A DNA stretch of 64,000 nucleotides from assembly GCA_003550325.1 (NCBI GenBank), contig QKWP01000026.1, forward strand, positions 644,655-708,654. The letters run 5' to 3'. This stretch comes from Gigaspora rosea (Eukaryota > Glomeromycota > Glomeromycetes > Diversisporales > Gigasporaceae). The position numbers were made by a program, and so were the translations under genes. Position 1 is the first letter of the stretch; every line of letters starts with the position of its first letter. Of the stretch, positions 55,494 through 64,000 are shown one piece after another. Below the pieces are notes generated by a model. The model was not told the origin of the DNA. It worked only from the letters and a program-made list of their open reading frames with translations, and ran no database searches.

Positions 55494-55949
55494 TGGTTTA
55501 TGAAATAGTGAAACCTGCTATGATTATTATATAAGGATTTTTATATAATAAAAAACAATAAAATGCAAATTCCCTATTTTACAATCTAGCTTTTATCCTG
55601 TTCTATAATAATAATAATAAAAACAAAAAGATAAAAGTAGTGAACGTACATATGCAATATAGTGAGAATAAAAAACATGCTTTTTTTACTTAATTTATTT
55701 GTTTATTTATTTTTGTTTTTTGAAAATCGAAATACTGCTCATGTGTGTACTCAATTTCAAAACAAAAGGGCAGACCAAATTTATACTTAAAATACGCAAA
55801 TTAAACTTTTACATATAGAATTTTGATATACAAATATGCAAATTAAAAATCTAACCTTTTTAATAATTTTTTAAAAGAATATGCAAATGTAAATCTTATT
55901 TCATTTAATTTGTCTATAATGGCGATGCATTCTCTGACCTGACCTATCT
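55494..55949. other. AT-rich intergenic DNA
   Basis: Nothing beyond a short AATAATAATAATAA run at about 55606. Confidence 0.5.
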
Positions 55950-56265
55950 ATGTATATTTCAGGATCCTATCACTATTTTTATATTTTCTATTGTCTAACC
56001 CTATTAGAATTTTTCTTACCTTTTTTCTTTTCACTTCTTTTCTTTATAATTATTTCCTTTGCTTTTCATAGTTTTCCTAACTTTGTCTCTTTCATTTCTT
56101 TCTTTTTTTTTGATTCTTCGTTTGCTTTTTTTTACTTTTCTTTTATTTACTTTTATTTTGGTTCTTTCACTTACTTTTACTTATTTTCTTTTACTTCAGT
56201 TTCTTTACTTACTTTTACTTTTCTTTTTAGCATTTTTTCTTTATATTTTTATATATTAGTTGTCA
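55950..56265. repeat. Pyrimidine-rich (TTTC/TTTTA) low-complexity tract
   Basis: About 300 bp of TTTCTTTTACTTACTTTTAC-type sequence. Phe/Leu/Ser-rich frames in two phases result from it and are not genes. Confidence 0.85.
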
Positions 56266-56281
56266 AAACTTTGCTACCAGT

Positions 56282-56570
56282 TGGTGTTCTAAAGAAAAGC
56301 AAAAGAAAAGCAAAGCACTAGCCAAACAGCTTACACCTCAAGTAAAAAGTTTATTAGAAGCCATGTTTTATACTGGAACAGCAAGCCCATATAACAAAAT
56401 GTCTACAACTAAAATGTAGCAAGAATTATTATAATGTTTTTGGGAAGATGAAATTAGTGAGGTTGATATACCTGTAATTTCAACAATTTCAAACTGAATA
56501 AGTAGTTTTTCAAGAGCATGGAAAAAAGCAATGGCAGAGCATTCTTTGGAGAAAAAAGAAAAATTAAGTT
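56282..56570 (+). pseudogene. Decayed coding fragment, transposon-type
   Basis: One frame reads KALAKQLTPQVKSLLEAMFY, TGTASPYNKMSTTKM, stop (TAG), QELL, stop (TAA), CFWEDEISEVDIPVISTISN, stop (TGA), ISSFSRAWKKAMAEHSL. The three nonsense codons interrupt an otherwise coherent, mostly helical and basic sequence. The motif TISNxISSFSRxWKxAMAE is, from memory, common in repeated Glomeromycotina proteins, probably DNA-binding parts of transposons, but I cannot name the family. The stop in ISNxISSF fits TGG to TGA and the first fits CAG to TAG. Confidence 0.5.
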
Positions 56571-58029
56571 ATATATTTGTAATAAATATACCTATCTGAA
56601 TATATATTGTCTTTTTTTTTTGTTTGTAGCTTCTTTTTTTGTAGATTGTCACAGTTGGTATTTTTTTCATACTTATTTCTATATTGTTGCAATTAAATAT
56701 TTGCTATTGTTTTGGTTCAAAATCTGATGCCAGTCCAAAGCAAAGTTTTTTTTACAAAGTAACAATAATTTTTTTGTTAAATAATACTTTTATAGTCTTC
56801 TAATTAGTATTTTGTGCAATAAAAACTTGCTTCTGACAATTTTATTTGTACTTTGCCTTTTTAGTATTTTCAGATATTCTTTGTTGTTTTATATAAAATT
56901 TGTTAAAATTTAACCCAAATTGTATAGTAAATTTGTGCTGATCTTATTCGGATCAGCAATTAAATTATTGCTAAGTTACTTCTGTCCAAAGTTTCAAAAA
57001 AATATGCTTAATTTCTATTAACTCACCTTATTTTTATAAATAAATTTAGAGAAATTTGCCTGAATTTAAAATGGTTTAAGGTATACTAACAGAACTATAA
57101 AATGGATATTATGGCTTTTGCAGAATATAATTTGATTTAAATATAACATGCATCAAAATTATAACTTTTAAGGAAGCTAGGCACATGATGACCTACCTCT
57201 TTATATAGAATAATAAAGTATAATATAATTTTAGTATAACAGGCATCAAAAATGCAAATTTAAAAGATGCATAGCATACAATACTTCTTTAGTAAATAGT
57301 AAGTATAAAGATACTATTTCTTAAAAATATATTGCATATTTCATAAAGTTTAGCTTATTGCAAATTACAACCTTCTTTTGCTTTTTTCTCTTTTTTTATT
57401 GGTTTTTTTTTAGCTAGCAACTTTTACTCTTTGTTTGTAACTAATAATTTAAATACTTTAAAAATTTGTATATTATTAAAAAGTAAAAAAAAAAGAAATA
57501 TAATCAAAAAGAATTATGAAAATTCTTGATCAGTCAAATCTGAAATCTGGAGAAGAAATAATATAGAAATATGAATAAGAACCAGGAATAAATATTTATT
57601 TAGGGCTCAAGATCATGTGCTTTTAAGATACATTCAAGCTACATTACATACTCAGATTTTTTTGTAATTTCTCATTGGTACATATGTACATACGTACATA
57701 CTGGTATGTTTATATTTATTTAATGTTTATAGAATAAAACCTGTTTTAAGTATAATATACATCAAATCATAACTTTTAGTAGTGTTTAGCACATGATACT
57801 CCTTTAATAGATAGTATTAGATGGTTTTTTATCTATTGTGAAGCAATTGTACTTGTTCTTGAACTTGTACTTACTTTTGTTCTTGCACTACTTGTTCTTA
57901 AACTTAAGACCATTATACAAAATGCTTTCCAATTCATGAAATATCTGATTGACTTTTTTTAGCTATTTTTTACATTTATTAAGTAATCAAATAACAGAAG
58001 CAAATTTGGAAAATTTCCATTTCATGATT
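56571..58029. other. AT-rich intergenic DNA
   Basis: A microsatellite-like GTACATATGTACATACGTAC at about 57679. Repetitive ACTTGTTCTTGAACTTGTAC words at 57850-57900. Two related stretches with TATAATTTGATTTAAATATA / CATCAAAATTATAACTTTTA (57120-57180, 57735-57790). No gene. Confidence 0.5.
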
Positions 58030-58413
58030 TTACTGTATTTACTTGAATAACATGCACTTGCATGTTATTTCGAAGGAATGCGTGTTATTTCAAATATGCG
58101 TATGGGCATTATTTCAGGATAAAGGTCTAATTTCTAAAAAATTATTGTGCATTATAAGTTATGTGTAATGCATAAAAACATGTTTTTCTTAATTTTATAT
58201 ATAACCTTTTCGATCTAAGATTTTTTGACTAAAAAATTCTTATTTCTGCTTGTTATTTGAATTTGTTATTTCAGCAGATTATTAATTCAACATTTGGAGT
58301 GTGCATTATATCGTGACACACATGTGTGTTATTTTGAAACCAACATGCTATTTTAAGAAATGCAATTTTCAAAATAATGCCCATGTGCATTATTTCGCAC
58401 AAATATGGTAAGT
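58030..58413. mobile_element. Element with inverted GTGCATTATTTC words
   Basis: TGAATAACATGCACTTGC, ATGTTATTTCGAAGG and GCGTGTTATTTC on the left; TGCATTATATCG, TTCAAAATAATGCCC and GTGCATTATTTCGCAC on the right, the latter mixing both orientations. Imperfect inverted ends; no target duplication found. Same architecture as 7165-7884. Confidence 0.5.
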
Positions 58414-58444
58414 TAGTTTTTACGGTGTTAAAAAATATTTATAT

Positions 58445-58570
58445 AAGCCTTATTTTGGTGTGACCATGTTAGAATACTTGATTAGCCAGTGGAATAGACG
58501 GACATCGAACTCTGATCTAAGCCTTATTTTGGTGAGACCACGTTAGAATATTTGATTGGCCAGTGGTACA
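58445..58570. repeat. Tandem duplication, period 74 bp
   Basis: AAGCCTTATTTTGGTGTGAC, ATGTTAGAATACTTGATT and GCCAGTGG, then the same again from 58519 with few changes. Confidence 0.9.
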
Positions 58571-58587
58571 GAGCTACATTAACCCAC

Positions 58588-58895
58588 TAGGGGTCTAGAC
58601 ACTTTGCAGTGACGTGACGTGCACATGAGAATTAACCAATCGGAGAACGTAAATTTGATTGTCCCGTACAAGAAGAAAAAAAGCGAAAAAAGCGAAAATA
58701 CTCGAAAACTAGTGTTTAAATCGGCATTAAAAACCACATAAAAATGTCCGGAACGCGATTTTACACATAGATAGTGACCTTCTAAGGCTTTATCCACGAA
58801 CCCTAACCTAACCTTAACAATAAAGCCAAAAAGTTAATCCGAATACGCCACACCACGTGATGGTCAGGTTACTGCAAAAGTGTCTAGACTCCTGC
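58588..58895. mobile_element. 308 bp MITE, GGGTCTAGACACTT ends
   Basis: The left end TAGGGGTCTAGACACTTTGC, then AGTGACGTGACG, is mirrored by CAGGTTACTGCAAAAGTG, then TCTAGACTCCTG on the right. It carries the hAT-like CAGG/TAGG terminus. The minus-strand frame 58579-58797 lies entirely inside and is not counted as a gene. Confidence 0.75.
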
Positions 58896-58939
58896 GGTAC
58901 TGAGCGGAGCGTCATTTGTGTTTTAATATATAGATATAT

Positions 58940-59035
58940 ATTGATTTTACCTTTCTATAAGCACAATCTCATTATAATCACTTTTTTTTTTTTTATGGCC
59001 GAAGGGTGTGATTATAGCCAGGTGTGACTGTATAT
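58940..59035. mobile_element. Remnant with pogo-like ends
   Basis: ATAAGCACAATCTCATTATA and GTGATTATAGCCAGGTGTGA, then CTGTA, look like degenerate inverted ends (TACAGTCACACCTGGCTATA) of the pogo-type family seen at 43305-44029, with a long T tract between. Confidence 0.45.
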
Positions 59036-59234
59036 CACGAGCAAAATTCAATCATTATGGTGAGGTCATTAAACTTCATTTTTAAAATTAAATACTGCCG
59101 GATACTATTCACGGACCCAAAGATCTCATTGATGGAGAAGGGATACTTCGTGTGGTAAAATATTATTAGTACTCAGCAATAATTTGATCTCAAATATCAG
59201 ATAAAACCAAATTAAATATCAATGATTTTAAATA

Positions 59235-61540
59235 AATCACTATATATAGTACTATATTGGATATGTACGTAATTTAAGAAATGATTATTGACATTCAATT
59301 TCATCAGGTATTTGAGTTCAACTCTGCTTAATTGTGCTGAGCCTTTTATATTATGCCGTAAGCAGTGGCAACAGCGTATATGCTTTAGGCAGATTAGTTA
59401 TCAAATATAATCCTATTGGCACGTACGTACGTACGTCCTATCCTTTTACTCTTTGTCGGTGCAAGAAATCTAAAAAGCACTCGCTCCTTATAAAGACAAA
59501 TATAAACTTTGAAATTTAATATTTCCTTAAATTTTAACGCCAATAAATTGTGTATGTAAATACCTTATTGATAATTTTATGTGATACTTGATTATCTGCT
59601 TGGCGTAATCTGTAATGTAACCTTATTACACTGGAATAGAATATTTAATTCCACCGTCTCTATATGGAGTAATTGTGGTTTTTGACTTCTTGCACAGTAC
59701 TTAAGTACATCCGTTCCTGGTTTTACGTTGCACAGCTATCTTATCAATTTATTAGTGATCACTACTTTGTCACTGCACTATGTATATATATACATGTGTG
59801 TAATTTCTAGTTTGGATAAATACGTAATGTGTCTTTTACTGCGCTCTTTCGTATTATTTACTTAGACACATTTAAACAAATGACAACCAAGTTTTTCGAA
59901 AACTTTCAAATAATTATCTTGAACTTCTTGGAGATAAAGAAGATTTTAATGTAATTATTAAGATTGGAGAATCTCCAAACGTTAAAACAGTTCAAGCACA
60001 TTCTGCTATTTTGAAACATCGATCTTTGTATTTTCGCAATGAATTAAAAACAGCTGGCAAAGATAAAAATAATATTAAAACGATTAATTTAAAAAATATT
60101 TCTATTCAACAATTTGAAACTATTATCAAGTAGGTTAGGAGTTACTTCAATCCAATATATTATGTATATGAAATCGCTAACAGTTTTTTAATAAAATTCA
60201 AATAAAGATATATTTACGGAGGAATAGCATTATTAGAAAATCTTGAAGCAGCATTTATTTTTGAATTAATGCTTGTTGCGCATGAACTTATTTTTGAAGA
60301 GTTAGCTGGATATCTTGAAATTCTTTTAATTGAATCAAATGCTCATTGGCTTCGTCTACATTTTGGCCGTATTTATCAAGAAGTTTTCCCAAATAATAAA
60401 CTTTTAAACTTACAAAAATGGTGTGACAATATCGTTGTAAAATATCCGAATAAAGTTTTTGAATCCGAAGATTTCACATCTACTCGAGAAAATGCGATAG
60501 TTTCGTTGATTGAACAAGACGATTTACAAATGGAAGAAGTTAAGATTTGGAAATATATTATCAAATTGGGTATTGCTCAGAATCCTGGTTTATCGACCAA
60601 TCCTGAGGACTGGTCTAATGAAAATATTTTATCATTAAAAACTACATTAAAAAATTGTTTACCTCTTATCCGTTATTTTCAAATTTCTGGTGAAGATATT
60701 TATGAACATATTCAACCATATAGCAAAATCCTTGAAGAAAATCTTTGGAAAGATTTAATCAAAAGACATATGGCACCAAATCAACCAGTATCATCAGTGA
60801 TTCTTCCACCTCGTGTGATTTTAACAACAGAATTGCCTCAAAGATCAACAAAACCATTTTCAAATGTAATTACTGAAATACATTCAGCTGAAATTGCTTC
60901 ATGGATTGATAAAAATGACAATATGTATTCTATTTCAAATAATCCATATGAATTTAGATTACTTTTTCGTGGAAGTAGAGATGGTTTTACTCGTGAATCT
61001 TTTTGGAATTTATGCAATAGGCAAAAGGATCTAGTCGTTGTCATAAAAGTTAAAGACACTGATGAAATTCTTGGAGGATATAACCCCATTGGATGGGATA
61101 AATCAGTCGAAGGCCGTCAAAAGTGCGAAGGATGCTTTACTTTTTCGTTGAAGAATGGGACAGCCCAAAATTCCATTTTAAGTCGTGTAAAAAATATAAA
61201 TGGACCAATTTTTAGTTATTCGATTCATGGACTAATCTTTTATTGTAGTCTTTATATGTATCGCAGCAATCATAACAATAGATGTTTTTGCTACAATGAC
61301 AATTCCGACATGCATTACGAAAAACCAATTAGAAAGGAATCTACGTATAATGGTTATTATTCATACTTTTTGGTAGAGGAATATGAAATATTCCAAATTC
61401 ATAAAAAAGCTACATAAGCTTTTATTGCTAAATAGTTTACATTTTTTATTATATATAATAAATAATATTCATAAAATTGATTTAAATAATTTTACATACG
61501 GTTTGTTTTCTTATTATTTATTAACCGAACTTTAATTTAC
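59235..61540. repeat. Segmental duplication (BTB-TLDc locus), copy 2
   Basis: The partner of 33704-37205, same orientation, 24-25 kb away. It holds the empty site (TATTATGC at about 59350) of the hAT-like insert of copy 1, and about 275 bp of its own at about 59425-59700 beginning with ACGTACGTACGTACG. Confidence 0.9.
59880..61417 (+). pseudogene. BTB-BACK-TLDc protein gene, copy 2 (frameshift in BTB)
   Basis: Same structure as the copy at 35524: exon 1 59880-60129, intron 60130-60207 (donor GTAGGT), exon 2 60208-61417. The ATG is conserved, but one A is missing in the run at about 59897-59901 (CGAAAAC versus CGAAAAAC in copy 1), which shifts the frame after about 7 codons, so the BTB domain cannot be read from it. 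All of exon 2 is open: BACK region, linker PPRVILTTELPQRS, and a full TLDc domain (LLFRGSRDGFTRESFWN, GGYNPIGWDKSVEGRQ, EYEIFQIHKKAT). An internal Met at 60269 could start a BTB-less protein of 382 residues. Whether it is expressed is unknown. Confidence 0.9.
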
Positions 61541-61798
61541 TAGGAACGGAGTTTCACGGAAGTGAAACGAAGAGTATAGTTTACAGTCATATTCGATTGG
61601 GATATCAACAATAAGTTTAATCACAAACATATGGCAAGGCATATAATAAAAATCATTATTGAAGATTTTTTTTAATTGACTTTCGAAAATTTCAAATTTT
61701 ATTAATTTATTAATAAAAAATGCCTTAATAACTTCTGCTATATTAATTTTTTTTAATTCTGCAAGTTGACATTTATTCTTTAAGAGTGTCTCTATCAA
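61532..61798 (-). CDS. Unrecognised short open frame
   Basis: 88 codons, MIETLLKNKCQLAELKKIN to FHFRETPFLVN. Ordinary residue mixture (AEVIKAFFINKLIKFEIFES, VDIPIEYDCKLY), starting just beyond the end of the duplicated BTB segment. No domain recognised; it may be the remnant of a gene cut by the segment boundary. Confidence 0.25.
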   Translation of the reverse strand: MIETLLKNKCQLAELKKINIAEVIKAFFINKLIKFEIFESQLKKIFNNDFYYMPCHMFVIKLIVDIPIEYDCKLYSSFHFRETPFLVN

Positions 61799-61879
61799 GT
61801 AATAACCGCATATTTTAAGTTTTTATATAGTATTACGTCAACTAGTATTTATTAAACATATATTAATATCATTTTATCA

Positions 61880-63835
61880 ATGACGCCAGATCAGAAAAGT
61901 ATCTAGCATTTTCTGTAAAGCTTTCTGACTCTACACCGCTAATAGACCTTCTTAATTCTTTTGAATATGTTGAAATTTTTCTTGAGTTATATTTTCAATT
62001 CCACTATTTGGACCTTAAATTTGAATTTGAGCTCGCTGAAGTTCTGCATCCATATTTGGATGTATCTTGATATCATAACGATTGAACATACCTTCCAGTT
62101 GTTATTGATGAATCACGATACTATAAATTCGATATTTGATAAATTCATAAATTAATGGGAATTTCCATGGCTCTTTACCATCAGAATTAGCAAATTGATT
62201 AAATTGTTCATAAAACTTATTATCCGATAATGCTTCAAGTAATCCAAAAGTATTTTGATTGGTTAATCAGATCTTGTTGCAAGTGTTCAATATAAATTTT
62301 TCATGTAAAGTAGGACAATTTGATTCAGTTTGAAATTCAAATACTTGTTAAAAGGCACTGCATATTCTGGACCGTGATTGCCATCTAATCTACAAATACT
62401 TGATGGTAAATGAATCCAAACACTCCTCCATTTTACAAATCCATCAAATGCATGCTCAATTCCAACTTGCAAAGATTCGCTTAAGCTTATTAGTATCTAA
62501 AGATAAAATATCTTCTACATCTAGCAACTCATCACCAAAGAGATCAGATATATTTTCAATATAATTTTGAAATTCTTCTATCCAAGTTAATATCATATCA
62601 GATATTTCATGCGTATGATTTCTAGCAGGAAGACATTCAATATTATTTAAACTATAGATTCAAGGAATTGTGTCATACCCAGTCAAGAATTGATAAACTG
62701 GTTTAATAAAATTCTTCTCCAAGTTTTACAATGCATTTTATTTGTAAAGTTAGTTGTATATCATTAATCCATTCATTAAATGTTTTTCATTTTTAAATAT
62801 AGCTTTTTGGAACATTGCTTGCCATATTTAATTTTTCTAAAAAATATAGTGCAAACTGTTTATGAATTTCAATTCAATTAAGATATTTTTTTGCAGCTTT
62901 TAATTCATATAGCCATTTGTTGAATAGGTGGTTGATACTTAGTAAGTTCATAATTAAATACTGCCTTATATAGATTTCAAATAATATTTGACTTTAAATT
63001 TAATGGACTGTCCTTGTCACTTAGATTGTAACCATCATATAATTAAAAGCCAAATAAAGAGCATTATATGGATATTAAGGATAAACCTTTAATTGTATCT
63101 ATTTTCCAAATGCTGAATTTCAAAGTTCATAAAAGTTATATGAGCTGCATGTAATCTGCATGGAATTCGAAAAGATATTGAATGGGAAGTATTATTAAAA
63201 TTGAGCTATTGCTCTACTGACTTTTGATGCCATATATGCAGTATTGTCTATTAACCAGAAATGACAATTTTTTGGATCAAGTGAAGTTTCATTGCAAATT
63301 TGTAAAACTTCTGAAAAAATTGTACTAGCATTAGCTTTGGCAAACCCAATGTGTTGGTGTATGTTCTGTCAAAAATTCATAAACAGCCTTTGTACAATTA
63401 ACTGTGGCCTGAATAGAAGTAACTCCCATATTGCTAGTTTTAGTTGCCAATTTCACAAAGCCAGCAGTATATTCTTTTTTGTTTATTTTAAATAATTTTT
63501 TTGTGCATGGCAAAGCTGATTAGGTTGGACTTGTTTTGCATTTTGAATACTGCATGAATTTTTGAAATATATCTTCTTTTTGTATTTTTTGCATGTACAA
63601 CTTGTATTGAAAGTAATTGAATATGAGTAATTAAATTAATTTTATTCTTTTTTAAAGAAGAAATCTCTTTTTCAAGCTCTATAATCTTAGTTGTTATAGA
63701 GGTATTTTTCTTGTAAAATCCAGCATTAAAAAACTTCATAGCTTTTAATTGAAGACAAGAAGAAAATTTTCTCCTTTCTGAATATACTGCTATTTGAAAT
63801 AAATGAAATGCTCTAGAAAATTGGTTTGCAGGCAA
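61880..63835 (-). pseudogene. Transposase-like (RNase H-fold) gene, heavily decayed
   Basis: Pieces read in order on the minus strand: a coiled-coil-like N-terminal segment (ITTKIIELEKEISSLKKN, 63835-63488), EYTAGFVKLATKTSNMGVTS, IQATVNCTKAVYEFLTEHTP (63513-63331), CHFWLIDNTAYMASKVSRAI (about 63230), FRIPCRLHAAHITFMNFE (about 63150), EHAFDGFVKWRSVWIHLPSS and ICRLDGNHGPEYAVPF (about 62400), and HQ-stop-QLEGMFNRYDIKIHPNM (about 62090). The layout (Asp in DNTAYMA, then CxLHxxH helix, C-terminal KWRSVWIHLP) matches a large DDE/RNase H-like transposase family of these fungi as I remember it. Many frameshifts and stops, several CAA/CAG to TAA/TAG. It cannot be functional. An exact family name is not justified. 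Confidence 0.6.
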
Positions 63836-63914
63836 ATTTTGAATTTGTTAACTACTGGTAATTTATTTCATATTTGTTTACTTTTTTATTATATTACATA
63901 TTTTCTTTATTGCT

Positions 63915-64000
63915 ACAAGTCACTCTCGTTATAGTGAACTCTCAATATAGTGAAAATTGGCTATAGTGAAGAATTTTTTTAGAACAGAATTATTATTACT
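63915..64000. mobile_element. End of a pogo-like element, cut by the window edge
   Basis: CAAGTCACTCTCGTTATAGT then GAACTCTCAATATAGTGAA is a pogo-type terminal sequence (CTCTCGTTATAGTGA). Its other end is beyond 64000. TATAGTGAA words repeat three times, as in the subterminal part of 43305-44029. Confidence 0.45.

Noticed and set aside
58579..58797. 72-codon minus-strand frame with a basic, Phe-rich middle
   Set aside because: It starts and ends inside a 308 bp MITE and includes its terminal repeat, so it is not an independent gene.

Overview
The window looks like nuclear DNA of an arbuscular mycorrhizal fungus (Glomeromycotina, most like Rhizophagus). The reasons are a very AT-rich background, short spliceosomal introns, fragments of gene families that are expanded in that group (TKL-type kinases with a CNEYNT leader, BTB-BACK-TLDc proteins, MIR-domain proteins, Sel1/TPR-type repeat proteins), and a very heavy load of DNA transposons. 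The assignment comes from reading the sequence, not from a database search. There are no bacterial features, no CRISPR array, and no rRNA or tRNA that I can support.

Layout: 1-3.1 kb is a satellite array (unit about 97-107 bp) interrupted by a GC-rich transposon-like insert. 3.9-5.2 kb is a broken protein kinase gene. 5.2-11.3 kb is non-coding with several inverted-repeat elements, including a TTAA-flanked element and a possible solo LTR. 11.4-15.0 kb and 17.2-20.85 kb are two direct copies of a 3.65 kb segment. Each carries a minus-strand gene with a Ubp2-like (RPT) N-terminus spliced to a long TPR array, and both copies are broken. 20.85-22.9 kb is a stack of four nested elements whose empty site survives in the other segment copy. 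24.3-26.15 kb is an intact hAT transposase, the only clearly intact large gene here. 28-31.2 kb holds more inverted-repeat elements, one with a captured gene fragment.

33.7-37.2 kb and 59.2-61.5 kb are two copies of a BTB-BACK-TLDc gene, each broken in a different domain; the first has a 1.49 kb hAT-like insertion in its 5' flank. 38.2-41.8 kb is a tandem duplication of the 3' part of a MIR-domain gene. 42-54 kb is transposon-rich intergenic DNA with a pogo-like element, an 842 bp nested palindrome, a retrocopy-like insert with a 15 bp target duplication, and a palindrome ending in a 381 bp assembly gap. 54.7-55.5 kb is the 3' end of a non-LTR retrotransposon, 56.3 kb a decayed transposon-type coding fragment, and 61.9-63.8 kb a decayed transposase-like gene.

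The genes do not form a pathway. The window records duplication followed by decay and repeated transposon insertion. Its most striking theme is a set of non-autonomous elements, several with 8 bp target duplications as in hAT elements. Each has its own short word repeated many times near the ends, in opposite orientation at the two ends. The intact hAT transposase is a possible but unproven source of activity.
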